Notes: generated by a model from the letters alone, not told the origin. Positions 1-10,552 are shown, counted from the first letter of the stretch. The stretch is DNA of 64,000 nt from Microcebus murinus (GCF_040939455.1 NC_134117.1:67044501-67108500), one strand, 5' to 3'. Made by a program: numbers and translations.

Positions 1-654
1 CCAGTGAAGCTATGGGACGGGGTGTGTGTGAGGATGAACCTCGGTAGTCCGCTGCAGGAGGGCACCGTGAGCACAGAGAATCGAGAACCGACCAACCAGC
101 TCCGTGTTCTGGCCCAGGCCCTGGAAGAAATGAACCCCCCCGCAGCCGACAGTGGTGAACGTGCCCCTCCACACCCCGGGGCTCACCCACTCCTCTTCAA
201 GCGCATATCCTCAGTCAGACACACAAGCTGAAAGGACAAGACCTGCTTGGTTTTGCTGTTTTATGTCTTGAAACTCGCAGGCAAAGGACACGCACCGCAG
301 TCACTCCAGGGAAAAGCCCTGCGACTGTCAGCCTTTGTAGAAGGGAATCTGGAAGCAGCTGCTGCCAAGGACGCGAACTTCACAAGAGCCGCGTTGCTCT
401 TTTGATGGAAGCCTGGTGGCCACTAGGAACCGTGGCAAAGGGCCTCATGTTGGCCTCCTTCGAACGGTTCCAAAGCCTTTCCTGCTCGGCCTTCTTGCCC
501 CAGGCTCCCTGGCCACCCGATGTCCTTACCCCCAGATGCCCACATCTGGAAGCTTTGTCTAAAGGACACAGCTTTCCCTTTCCATCACCTTTGCTCTTTG
601 CGTCTCCCCACCCCCACCGCCCCTTTGATCCTCTGTGCATTCGCCAAATCCTTC
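1..654. other. Unassigned unique sequence
   Basis: I recognise no gene or repeat here. Open frames on both strands are short, overlap each other and match no protein I know. The stretch from about 480 to 640 is pyrimidine-rich. Confidence 0.5.
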
Positions 655-1130
655 ACTCCCCAGATGCTCTGAGAGCCCACCATGTGCCAGGCACTGTTGC
701 AGGCATTGAGGGTACAACAGGGACAAGATGCACACAGCCCCTTTTATTACAGCCTGGTGGTGAGGAGACAGTCGCCATCCAATTGACATATGACACAATG
801 TCTGGTCATGACAAATGCTTCGGAGTAAACAGGGCAAGGGCCAGAGCAGAGGGGGTGCTATTTTAGGAAGGGTGGGCAGGGAAGGCCTCTCTGATGAGGC
901 AGCATTGTGCAGAGGCACCACTGGGGTGAGGAAGCTGGCCCAATGGGAATCTGGGAAAAGAGTGATCCAATTAGAGGGGATAGCCAGTGCAAAGGCCCTG
1001 GGGCAGGAGCTTGCTCGGCATGTCTGAGAACAAAACAGGAGGTGCCATTGAGCTCGGAGGGTGGAAGTTAAGAATGAGGCCAGAGGGAGCAATGGCCTTT
1101 TATGGGGGCCTTGAAGGTTAGGAAAAGGAT
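655..1130 (-). mobile_element. L2 LINE fragment (antisense)
   Basis: On the plus strand it reads CCATGTGCCAGGCACTGTTG followed by a GCAGGGAAGGCCTC-type block and GCAAAGGCCCTGGGGCAGGA. These are complements of the conserved L2 3' region. The copy is diverged and gapped, and carries no coding capacity. Confidence 0.6.
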
Positions 1131-1139
1131 TCTTGCCAC

Positions 1140-1275
1140 AAAACGAGATGGGTTAACTATGTGAGATGATGGGTATGTCAATTGGCTTGACTACAGTAGC
1201 CACTTCACTATCTGCACTTATATCAAAACATCACACTGTATACCTTAAACATACACAATAGTTTTTTTAAAATGA
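1140..1275 (+). mobile_element. Old L1 (L1M) 3'-end fragment
   Basis: It has the typical L1M 3'UTR tail: a GGGTATGTCAATTGGCTTGA-type stretch, then ATCAAAACATCACACTGTA, CCTTAAACATACACAATAG and a decayed A-rich end. The 5' part is missing. A second copy of this tail closes the L1 at 58.4-59.2 kb. Confidence 0.75.
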
Positions 1276-1515
1276 AAAGACTTTCAATTTTATTCTGTGA
1301 GAACAAGAACTACTGGAAATATTTTAGAGCAAAATGATCTGACAGATATGCGAGGGTTCGTTAGTCCAGATGCTCTATGGAAAGTTGACCCCCAAGGTCA
1401 AGGGTGAAGTGCAGCCCCTCTGCCCCTCAGACTCCTGTGGCCATGGTCCACCAGGCGAGAGCTGAGGGCAGATGGGTGGTACTGTGGGCTGGTGAGGAAA
1501 AGAAGGGACCAGTAG
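1276..1515. other. Unassigned unique sequence
   Basis: No gene or repeat is recognised here. Confidence 0.4.
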
Positions 1516-1519
1516 TGAG

Positions 1520-1690
1520 CCGGCCCTTGGCAGCTGTGTGATTTGGCACAGTCTCCGACTTCTCTGAGCCCCAGAGTCTCCCTCTGTGCGGTGACAGCAA
1601 TGCCGGCATCACGGGGGTTTCTAGAAGGACCATACTAGCTAATGTGTGCAAGCAGCTTTGCACTTGGCTCATACGAGGACCCCAGCAAAG
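1520..1690 (+). mobile_element. MIR SINE fragment
   Basis: It contains the MIR core order: a GCAGCTGTGTGATTTGGCAC block, then TTCTCTGAGCCCCAGAGTCT, then a 3' part resembling the usual GCTAATGTGTGCAAGCAGC tail. It is diverged, as expected for a mammal-wide SINE. Confidence 0.6.
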
Positions 1691-2374
1691 GTGACTTTCC
1701 CTCCCCGTCTGCCAGCATCTCTGCATTTGGGGGGAATTTCTCCCCACAGTGGCTATTGTCATTGGAAAAGGGACTCCCTCCCTCCCAAGTTTCTCAGCAA
1801 GAGCGAGCCACAGGCAAAAACAGGAAAACTCAAGAACCTCTTAAATCAGGACTGTATAAACCATCATAAAAAAAAAACCTGGCACTTTTATGACTCCCTG
1901 AAAACACTTTAGAAACCCACGTGGCGTTTCCTCCCAAGGCCCTCTGTTGCCGATCCAATTAGCCGATCTGGGGCACACGAGCAACACAGAGTTCCAGAAA
2001 CTAGAGGCCCCTGAGAGTGGGGAGCAGGCACGGGCCACACCCCGGACACGGGTCTCTGTGGGGAGCAGGACGGCAGCCCGCCCGGGCCGGGCACCTTGTC
2101 TGAAGGGAGGATGACTTACGAGCTCTGCTGAGGTCGTGGTTAAGGAAACGGAGTCTCTGCCACCCCAGTTAGCCCTGAGCCTTGGGTAGGACCCACTTCA
2201 ACCAGGAAGGCTGGGAAGCCGCTGGCAGAAGGCAGGGAGGGGAGAAAGGAGCGGCACACGAGCAAATCCACCCGGTGAGATGGGCCGTGTGCCCCTGCCG
2301 GCTTCCCAGCTCCCAGCAGGCTCTCCTCGCTCTGCAGAGACTCCTGCGCTCACGGCAGGCACGCTCCCGGGCAC
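1691..2374. other. Unassigned unique sequence
   Basis: Contains an A10 run near 1868 and GC-rich sequence around 2030-2100. No gene or repeat is recognised. Confidence 0.45.
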
Positions 2375-2455
2375 AGCCCTGTTACTCTTCACAACTGCCC
2401 TGTGAAATGGACAGGGTGGCAATGATTGCCCCCTTTTAAGGAGAAGGGATGTGAA
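2375..2455 (-). mobile_element. Possible MIR core fragment (antisense)
   Basis: The stretch TTACTCTTCACAACTGCCCT followed by a CCCCCTTTTAAGGAGAAGG block resembles the MIR core in antisense (CTCACAACAACCCT ... CCCATTTTACAGATGAGG). It is short and diverged. Confidence 0.4.
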
Positions 2456-3724
2456 GACTTGATCAGGATGCGCCTCCCGCTGAGACCACCCACAAGGCCC
2501 CATGGCCCATCCTCTCATGGGTGTCACCTCCAGGGTATCCAGGCTGGAATGAGCCGGGGGCCCTGTGGATGCTCAGCAGGAAATCGCAGGCCATGGGAGC
2601 TCCCGGGGGGCTCTGAGGCAGCCCCCAGCCCTCCTCAAGGGCACGCTGCCTTGCTCGAGTCTTGGTCAAGGGGAGGAGGACCAAGACTCACCAGAGAGGT
2701 GACAGCCCTGGGGACTGCTGAGAGAAGAGGCCCCCTTTCCACCCTTCGCTGCACGGCACCATCCTCCCCATGCCCATGGGACCCTCACCCTCAGCATGGC
2801 CAACTGAGGTCCCCCTCACATCTTCCCCTTCTCTCCTCCTCTGTCCCCTCTGGACAGCAGGGTGGCAGCCTGTCTCCTCCACGCCCGGCCCCTGAACCTC
2901 AGGAATGCGACCTGGATCCCGCTCTCCTCTCCATCACCCTCCACAACCTCCCAGCAGCCCCCTCACCTCTCCCTGGACCACAGAGAGAGGCTCTAACCCA
3001 TCTCCCTGGCTTCATCCCTGCCCCTCTAAGCTCCCTCTGTTCTTGCTGCCAGTGACTCTCATAGGCTCCTAACAGATGCCCTCTGCCCTTGGGACCCCAG
3101 GCCAGTGGCCTCAGAGAAGACTTGGAACCAGTTAACATAGAGCAAGGGAGAGACACAGGGTTCCCCTCCTATGGATGCACCACACCCAGCCTAAGTCCAG
3201 GGGTCTCCTTCCAGACTACACCAGGCGGGTTCTAGCATCCATCTACCACCTGCCCATCTAGGGCCAGGGCAGGAGCTGCCTGTGCCAAGAAAGAAGCCCA
3301 GGTGCCAAGAGGTCTGGGGAGGAAAGCCCTCTCCCAGCTCCTGGGCCTGCTCCCCAGCCGCAGCAGGCCGGCGGGGTGGACGTGGAGCTGGGAGGGTGGG
3401 CAGCACACACGTGCCAACACATGCAGGTGTGACGGAGCCTCGGCCTGCCAAATCCCAGCCATGCCAGCGCCTGGGAGGAAAGGTCAGAGCCAGATGGCCC
3501 TGGGAAGCTCTGTTGGACACCACTGCAATGCAGGCTGGGAAAGCAAGGCCCAGAAACGGGAAGGGAGTGTCCCCTCCAGACAGACCAGGACACCTCCCAA
3601 CAGCTACACACAGGCACTTCTGCAGCCCACAGCCCGGGTCCCAGGGGCAAGCGGCGGGGTGCCAGAGTGCCTGGTGGGAGCCCCAGCAAGGAGTCCTCAA
3701 GCTCTTAACACTCTGTGTCGAATT
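2456..3724. other. GC-rich unassigned sequence
   Basis: Frames of about 190-210 codons are open on both strands at once (for example 2426-3055 plus and 3191-3772 minus). Simultaneous opening in GC-rich DNA, low-complexity Pro/Ser/Gly translations and no recognisable domain argue against coding. No repeat is clearly recognised. Confidence 0.5.
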
Positions 3725-3786
3725 CAATTCGCCTTGGTTAACACCCTCTTGGTGCCAAGCACTAGGTGACACTTAGTCATTTACAC
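3725..3786 (-). mobile_element. MIR SINE, left piece (antisense), split by MER20
   Basis: It holds TTGGTGCCAAGCACTAGG and ACTTAGTCATTTAC, the start of an antisense MIR. The MIR resumes right after the MER20 element that follows, so both pieces are one interrupted copy. Confidence 0.6.
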
Positions 3787-4003
3787 CAGGGTTTCTCAAC
3801 CTAGCACGGCTGGCATTTGGGGTTGGACGATTCTTTGTTGTGGACAGCTGACCTCTGCATTGTAGGATTTTTAGCAGCATCCCTGGGCTCTACCCACAAG
3901 ATGCCAGTAGCACCCTATCCCACTTGTAACAACCAAAAGTGTCTCCAAACACTGCCAAATGTTGCCTGGGAGACAAAACTGCTCCCTGGTGACTACCAGT
4001 AGC
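3787..4003 (-). mobile_element. MER20 hAT-Charlie DNA transposon (antisense)
   Basis: It begins CAGGGTTTCTCAACCTAGCA and contains CTGCATTGTAGGATTTTTAG, CATCCCTGGGCTCTACCCAC, AAGTGTCTCCAAACACTGCC and a terminal TGGTGACTACCAG. These are the complement of the ~219-bp MER20 consensus, so the copy is nearly full length. It codes for nothing; MER20 is non-autonomous. It interrupts a MIR. No convincing 8-bp duplication was found by eye. Confidence 0.85.
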
Positions 4004-4195
4004 AGACACTACTTAATCCTCACAATAGCAATAGATATTTCTATCTCAAGCTGCAGGCGAGAAAACTGAGACTCAGAGAGGGTTCAGTGGCTTGTCCAAG
4101 GTCACTAAGCAAGTAGCAGACTCGTGTCTGAACCCAGGGCTTTCTGATTGATTCAAAGTCTAGGGCATTCTCCACTGTACGACTCCATTGCCTGA
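4004..4195 (-). mobile_element. MIR SINE, right piece (antisense)
   Basis: Continues the MIR interrupted by MER20: ACTTAATCCTCACAATAGCA, then GAAAACTGAGACTCAGAGAG, TTGTCCAAGGTCACTAAGC and GTCTGAACCCAGGGCTTTCT, in antisense order. A well-preserved copy. Confidence 0.85.
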
Positions 4196-4765
4196 CACAA
4201 AGATCAACACCAAGCTGCTGCCTACCTCCGTCTCCCCCCGCTGTAAGCTAGAGGGAGATATCTGGATTGGATCAATAAAATGGAAATTGCCCCTGTGAAT
4301 CCAACTAGACTATGGCCTTCAGAGGCCAAAGGTAGGGCTCACCGCATGGTACCTTGATCTCATGGGCCATGCCCTCCTTGAAGGAGCCACTTAGAGCACA
4401 GGGCCAACACTCACTGTCCCAGGATGGCTGCTCAGTGCCTGAGAGGCCCCTGCAATGCCACCCCACCCACAGTTACCCACCTGGCTGGGCATCCCTTTGT
4501 GTCCGTCTCCCCCAGGCACCCCCACTGCAAGCTCCTCTGTTCACTGCATCTTTCCATCCACAGGGCTTCAGCCAGCACCTGGAGGACGTCCCACCTGCAG
4601 ACACAGCCCCAGTAGGGTCCTGTATCCCGGGTCTGGCTGCCTGACCCCAGGGAAAGACAAAAGAACAGCTCAGCTGTTGGCTGCCTCTGTCTCCCCCAAT
4701 GTCAGGTTCACATGGGGAAAAGAGCAAGGCCTGGTCTCTTGGTACAAATCCAGACAAATTCAGAC
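4196..4765. other. Unassigned unique sequence
   Basis: Moderately GC-rich. No gene or repeat recognised; small open frames overlap on both strands. Confidence 0.45.
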
Positions 4766-4769
4766 TGCA

Positions 4770-4925
4770 GGGTTTCATTTCTCAAAGCATTAATTTACTC
4801 CCCCAAAGAGGAAAATAATAATACCCGTCTCACAGGGACGTGGCAGAAATAAAGGGAGGTGTTGGAGGCTGAACGCCTGGCGCAGTGTCTGTTGCATTCA
4901 AGGTGCTCAGTGAATCATTCGTCTA
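4770..4925 (+). mobile_element. MIR SINE 3' fragment
   Basis: Shows GAGGAAAATAATAATACCCG, TCTCACAGGGACGTGGCAG and GCGCAGTGTCTGTTGCATTC followed by AGGTGCTCAGTGAATCATT, the MIR 3' half in sense. Confidence 0.65.
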
Positions 4926-5299
4926 ATAAAATTATGAAACGCTAAGTAGACAAGGAGAAAAGTTTTGCATGCCTCCCAGGAGTTTTCAACTTACAGATGG
5001 ATTGGGTGGATACATAAATATATGCTAAGAAGTCCACAGTAAGTCAGTCTCCCGTATTTGAGGCAGCCCAAATTTAACCTAGAAAACCCTGGGAGGTAAT
5101 GAAGTTGTCTCAGACTGCCTCTGTCTTAAAGGCAACTGCCTGCAGAGAGCAAGCCCAGAACATTTCCAAATGAAATGCCCTGGGTGAGCCCTCGGTGGGC
5201 ACCGAAGCAGTTAGTCTGAGAGAAGAAAAATAACACAACTACAGGTTGTTGTCTGAGACATTTGTCTGCGCGTTCTGTTGGGGAAATAGCATTAGCTGC
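4926..5299. other. Unassigned unique sequence
   Basis: No gene or repeat recognised. Confidence 0.4.
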
Positions 5300-5570
5300 A
5301 GAGACAGGCCTGCGGGGCCAGCCGGGAAGCCGGCGCATGGCAGTCGGCACCTCAGCAGCGTGAGGAAGCTCAGCCTCACCCCAGCCTGCCCGCGAGCCGC
5401 CCCCCACCCCCTCCAGCCACGCCGGCCAGGTCTGAGCAGGCGAAGGCCCGTCTGTGCCAGGCCCACGGCGTGGGGACAGCAGGCCCAGACGCCCGGCCCC
5501 TGAAGCCCGGCGGCTCCCGGGCCGCTGAGCCCGACGCACCTGTGTGTGACTCGGGCGCGGTGTGCTCACC
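5300..5570. promoter_or_regulatory. CpG-rich pocket
   Basis: GC-rich with frequent CpG (for example GCCGGGAAGCCGGCGC at about 5318 and GGCCGCTGAGCCCGACGC at about 5519) against a CpG-poor background. There is no recognisable exon, TATA box or splice pattern. It may be a weak regulatory island or simply GC-rich DNA. Confidence 0.3.
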
Positions 5571-5574
5571 CCAC

Positions 5575-5710
5575 GAGCACTTGCTGAGCGCCGGTTAAGG
5601 CCGAAGAATTGTTCTAGGCACTGAAGATTCCGCAAAGGACAGCACGGATGAGGCTGCCTCCTCTCTCGGAGCCTCCATTTGAGTGGGGAAGAGTAACCAC
5701 AGAGTCCATT
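5575..5710 (-). mobile_element. L2 LINE fragment (antisense)
   Basis: GAGCACTTGCTGAGCGCC, TTGTTCTAGGCACTGAAGAT and AGTGGGGAAGAGTAACCAC follow the antisense order of the L2 3' end. Confidence 0.55.
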
Positions 5711-6454
5711 CGCTCCGTTCATCCCACAGAGACCCTTCGACTCGGCACTCCCAGAGGGGCAGCCGCACCCCGCCCGGCTGCATCTCCCGCCTTGGGTGCT
5801 GATTCCTAGTGAGCTTTTCCAGCCCGAGCTCTGGAAGGAGTCAGGATCTGCCTTCCCTGCCCCACCCTAACCGGCTCCTCCTCACCTAGGGCCGGTCGGG
5901 GGTGGTGGGGGGTGTGCAGGCACCCAGCAGACCCCAGGGCAGCCCTCCATGCCCTGCCTCAGAGTGGCCCCGGGTCACCAGCCCAGCAGCTCAGTGCTCT
6001 TTCTAGAACCCACCCTGCACTAGGACACTTGCCCCACCTTCTAAAGGCCACTACGACAAGGATCAGGTCCGGTCCTCACCTGGCACAGAGGCCTTGCCCC
6101 ACCCCCACCCCAGCCACACCTGCCTCTCCCACCCCCCCCCTCCCCTTGCTCACCCTCCCACCCCCCTCTGCCTGGGATCCAGGACGCTCTCCCCCATCCC
6201 ATCCCTGCCTTTCTCACACATTCTCACTTTCAGGACTGAGCTTACGTGGAACTCCCTCGGGCTTTCCCAGAGCCGCATCCAAACCGGCAACACCACGGCA
6301 CAGCCTAACACCCGGACGGCCCTCCGTCCTCCTAACTGAGAACTCCACGCTGGAGGCTGACAATCAGGCGTGTTCAGCACCAAACCCTGCCCTGGCGCAG
6401 AGACTGGCGTTCGACTGGGGCTCAGGAAACAAACAGCGCTCAGCAGAAATGAAA
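5711..6454. other. Unassigned, partly pyrimidine-rich sequence
   Basis: From about 6095 to 6210 the plus strand is a C/T-rich low-complexity run. A 230-codon open frame (5912-6604) crosses it and is a product of composition. Confidence 0.5.
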
Positions 6455-6529
6455 GAAAGATCTGGGGCATTTCCTCTGCCCGTTACTCACTCATCCCTAC
6501 TCATTCTTCGAAACTCAGTTCAAGTACCC
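6455..6529 (+). mobile_element. L2 LINE, left part, interrupted by a minisatellite
   Basis: TGCCCGTTACTCACTCATCC, then CTACTCATTCTTCGAAACTC and AGTTCAAGTACCCTCCTC match the sense L2 block that precedes its CCTTCCCTGACCACC motif. The tandem array begins exactly where that motif would be, and L2 3' sequence resumes after the array. Confidence 0.6.
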
Positions 6530-9366
6530 TCCTCTTCTGACCCCCTCACCCCCTCCTGCCAGATGTGGGTGACCCCCTCACACCCTCCTGCCAGATGTGG
6601 GTGACCCCCTCACACCCTCCTTCCAGATGTGGCTGACCCCCTCACACCCTCCTGCCAGATGTGGGTGACCCCCTCACACCCTCCTGCCAGATGTGGGTGA
6701 CCCCCTCACCCCCTCCTGCCAGATGTGGGTGACCCCCTCACCCCCTCCTACCAGATGTGGGTGACCCCCTCACCCCCTCCTGCCAGATGTGGCTGACTCC
6801 CTCACCCCCTCCTGCCAGGTGTGGCTGACCCTTCACACCCTCCTGCCAGATGTGGCTGACCCCCTCACACCCTCCTGCCAGATGTGGGTGACCCCCTCAC
6901 CCCCTCCTGCCAGATGTGGGTGACCCCCTCACCCCCTCCTGCCAGATGTGGGTGACCCCCTCACACCCTCCTGCCAGATGTGGGTGACCCCCTCACCCCC
7001 TCCTTCCAGATGTGGCTGACCCCCTCACACCCTCCTGCCAGATGTGGGTGACCCCCTCACACCCTCCTGCCAGATGTGGGTGACCCCCTCACCCCCTCCT
7101 GCCAGATGTGGGTGACCCCCTCACCCCCTCCTACCAGATGTGGGTGACCCCCTCACCCCCTCCTGCCAGATGTGGCTGACTCCCTCACCCCCTCCTGCCA
7201 GGTGTGGCTGACCCTTCACACCCTCCTGCCAGATGTGGCTGACCCCCTCACACCCTCCTGCCAGATGTGGGTGACCCCCTAACCCCCCCTGCCAGATGTG
7301 GCTGACCCCTCACACCCTCCTGCCAGATGTGGCTGACCCCCTCACACCCTCCTGCCAGATGTAGGTGTCCCCCTCACACCCTCCTGCCATATGTGGGTGT
7401 CCCCCTCACCCCCTCCTGCCAGATGTGGGTGACCCCCTCACACCCTCCTGCCAGATGTGGGTGACCCCCTCACCCCCTCCTGCCAGATGTGGGTGACCCC
7501 CTCACACCCTCCTGCCAGATGTGGCTGACCCCCTCACCCCCTCCTGCCAGGTGTGGCTGACCCTTCACACCCTCCTGCCAGATGTGGCTGACCCCCTCAC
7601 ACCCTCCTGCCAGATGTGGGTGACCCCCTCACCCCCTCCTGCCAGATGTGGCTGACCCCTCACACCCTCCTGCCAGATGTGGCTGACCCCCTCACACCCT
7701 CCTGCCAGATGTAGGTGACCCCTCACACCCTCCTGCCAGATGTGGCTGACCCTTCACACCCTCCTGCCAGATGTGGCTGACCCCCTCACCCCCTCCTGCC
7801 AGATGTGGGTGACCCCTCACACCCCCTGCCAGATGTGGCTGACCCTTCACACCCTCCTGCCAGATGTGGCTGACCCCCTCACACCCTCCTGCCAGTTGTG
7901 GGTGACCCCTCACACCCCCTGCCAGATGTGGCTGACCCTTCACACCCTCCTGCCAGATGTGGCTGACCCCTCACCCCCTCCTGCCAGATGTGGGTGACCC
8001 CCTCACCCCCTCCTGCCAGATGTGGGTGACCCCCTCACCCCCTCCTGCCAGATGTGGGTGACCCCCTCACCCCCTCCTACCAGATGTGGGTGACCCCCTC
8101 ACCCCCTCCTGCCAGATGTGGCTGACCCCCTCACCCCCTCCTGCCAGGTGTGGCTGACCCTTCACACCCTCCTGCCAGATGAGGCTGACCCCCTCACACC
8201 CTCCTGCCAGATGTGGGTGACCCCCTCACCCCCTCCTGCCAGATGTGGGTGACCCCTCACCCCCTCCTGCCAGATGTGGGTGACCCCCTCACCCCCTCCT
8301 ACCAGATGTGGGTGACCCCCTCACCCCCTCCTGCCAGATGTGGCTGACCCCCTCACCCCCTCCTGCCAGATGTGGGTGACCCCCTCACCCTCTCCTACCA
8401 GATGTGGGTGACCCCCTCACCCTCTCCTACCAGATGTGGGTGACCCCCTCACACCCTCCTGCCAGATGTGGCTGACCCCCTCACCCCCTCCTGCCAGGTG
8501 TGGCTGACCCTTCACACCCTCCTGCCAGATGTGGCTGACCCCCTCACCCCCTCCTGCCAGATGTGGGTGACCCCCTCACCCCCTCCTGCCAGATGTGGCT
8601 GACCCCTCACACCCTCCTGCCAGATGTGGCTGACCCCCTCACACCCTCCTGCCAGATGTAGGTGACCCCTCACACCCTCCTGCCAGATGTGGCTGACCCT
8701 TCACACCCTCCTGCCAGATGTGGCTGACCCCCTCACCCCCTCCTGCCAGATGTGGGTGACCCCTCACACCCCCTGCCAGATGTGGCTGACCCTTCACACC
8801 CTCCTGCCAGATGTGGCTGACCCCCTCACCCCCTCCTGCCAGATGTGGGTGTCCCCCTCACACCCTCCTGCCAGATGTGGCTGACCCCCTCACCCCCTCC
8901 TGCCAGATGTGGGTGACCCCCTCACACCCTCCTGCCAGATGTGGCTGACCCCCTCACACCCTCCTGCCAGTTGTGGGTGACCCCTCACACTCTCCTGCCA
9001 GATGTGGCTGACCCCTCACACCCTCCTGCCAGACGTGGCTGACCCTCCTGCCAGATGTGGGTGACCCCCTCATCCTCTCCTGCCAGATGTGGGTGACCCC
9101 CTCACACCCTCCTGCCAGATGTGGGTGTCCCCCTCACACCCTCCTGCCATATGTGGGTGTCCCCCTCACACCCTCCTGCCAGATGTGGGTGTTCCCCTCA
9201 CACCCTCCTGCCAGATGTGGGTGACCCCCTCACACCCTCCTGCCAGATGTGGGTGTCCCCCTCACACTCTCCTGCCAGATGTGGGTGACCCCCTCACACC
9301 CTCCTGCCAGATGTGGGTGTCCCCCTCACACCCTCCTGCCAGTTGTGGGTGACCCCCTCACACCCA
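6530..9366 (+). repeat. Minisatellite, 32-bp unit, about 88-90 copies
   Basis: A continuous head-to-tail array. The unit starts CCAGATGTGGGTGACCCC and continues CTCACACCCTCCTG, 32 bases in all. Variants alternate GTGGGTG/GTGGCTG, CACACCC/CACCCCC, TGCCAG/TACCAG and GTGACC/GTGTCC, with 31-base (ACCCCTC, ACCCTTC) and shorter (CACACCCCCTGCC) forms. Larger blocks recur: a set of variants at 6621 repeats at 7004 (383 bases apart), and a set around 7711 repeats at 8658 (947 bases apart). CpG is nearly absent. Units near 9119-9340 are enriched for the GTGTCC variant. It codes for nothing: the unit contains TGA in one phase and the period is not a multiple of three. Confidence 0.97.
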
Positions 9367-9531
9367 CCACTACTCTCCCTCCGCAGCCACAGCTGCCACA
9401 CGGAGGCCCCATCGCTGACTGACCTTTCTGAGGATGGAGGGCACAGGCGGCCTAACCTGGCTCAGTGTCCCTGCCCTTCACACAGAGCCTGGCAGAAGCT
9501 CAATAAATGTTGCATGAAGGAATCATAAGGA
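9367..9531 (+). mobile_element. L2 LINE, right part with 3' end
   Basis: After the array the sequence runs into ACAGAGCCTGGCAGAAGCTC and AATAAATGTTGCATGAAGG, the L2 3' terminus in sense. Together with 6455-6529 this makes the minisatellite an expansion inside an L2 copy. Confidence 0.65.
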
Positions 9532-9569
9532 TGAATGAATGAATGAATGAATGAATGAATGAATGAATG
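9532..9569 (+). repeat. (GAAT)n microsatellite
   Basis: About nine tetranucleotide units. L2 elements end in a TGAATGAA-like tail, so this is most simply the expanded L2 tail. Confidence 0.95.
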
Positions 9570-9938
9570 CATAAAGTAAACATGCAGGGAGGCTTTCCTC
9601 AGGCTCTTCAGCGCAGAAGCTCTGATGCTGCGGCAGAGGCTCCATCATCACATAAACTATTTACAAGAAGGAAAGTGACGCTGTTACACTTTCTGGACGT
9701 CTGCTCCTCCCCCTCCCCCCCCGCCCCCCCCCCCGGCCTTCCCGCATCCCTGGGGCTGGGGGCTGGGGAATGACAGCGACATCCACAGAGAAAGTGTGGC
9801 CACTCAAGGTGCCCAGGGGCTGGGTGGCTCCGTGCTGGGGAGGCCCTGGGCCTGGGCCATGTCCCCAGGACACATGTGGATGGGGTGAAGGGGCCCTGGG
9901 GGGACTCCAAGTTTGTCCAATGGGGAGGTTTTCTAAAT
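9570..9938. other. Unassigned sequence with a C-rich tract
   Basis: A nearly pure C run lies at about 9704-9735. Nothing else is recognised. Confidence 0.5.
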
Positions 9939-10500
9939 GTGTACCTGGGATTTCAAATTTATTGAGGCGTAGCAAGACACAGACACAGAAACGACTCTCC
10001 CGAAGGAAGAAGTCTGCCGCCCTCGCAGACCCCTAGGGCAGGAGGTGCCGACTCCTTGCAGGCCGCGCGGGAAGCCCCGGTCGGTCAGCCGGGCAGGAGC
10101 AGCAGGAGGAAGACGTGGACATGAGCCTTTATTGTGGTTTGGGGGAAGAAATGGGTGAGGCAGAGCGAGCAGGCTTAGGACCAGCTGCTGTGGGTGGAGG
10201 GTGGGTGGATAATTCCAGGGGCTCAGGGCTCTGGGGTGTCAGGGGCTGTCTGAGTTGGCTGCTGCCTGGCCCTGAGGCGGTTAGGGGAAAAGTGGCTCTG
10301 GAGGAGGTGGCTGGGCTGTGGCTTTGGATGGGTTGGTTTGCATATGAAAGCTGTGTAGGGGAGTTAGCTGCCATCTCTAGGATGCCATCCCTCTCTCTTA
10401 GCTGCCCTCCCTGGTAAGGGCAGTCTCTCCCAGGTTGGCAGTGCCCCAAGATATGAAAGCACCATAAAATACAGGAGATAAAAAAAACCATGATTGATAC
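9939..10500 (-). mobile_element. Probable solo LTR, family unassigned (antisense)
   Basis: Read on the minus strand this block has LTR-like architecture: an octamer-like TTTCATATGCAAACC (about 10335-10350), a first AATAAA (complement TTTATT at 10128-10133), a GC-rich segment, and a second AATAAA (complement at 9958-9963) near the proximal end. Paired polyadenylation signals around a GC-rich R/U5-like stretch suggest a retroviral LTR, but I could not match a family or find a clean target duplication. It could also be an unrelated GC-rich segment. Confidence 0.4.
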
Positions 10501-10552
10501 AGAGGTGTTCTATTGGAAGGAAAAAGAGAACACTGTTTTAATCTTACTGCCA

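Noticed and set aside
2426..3772. Open frames of 193-209 codons on both strands
   Set aside because: Frames overlap on opposite strands in GC-rich DNA and show no domain, splice or conservation evidence.
5912..6604. 230-codon plus-strand open frame
   Set aside because: It crosses a C/T-rich low-complexity run and ends in the minisatellite; Pro/Ser/Thr bias follows from composition.
7692..9352. Repetitive open frames (65-87 codons) as a repeat protein gene
   Set aside because: They arise from the tandem unit, have no start context or upstream gene, and are broken by TGA in ordinary units and by 31-base variants.
6530..9366. CRISPR-like array
   Set aside because: Units are contiguous with no unique spacers, and the DNA is primate nuclear. 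It is a minisatellite.
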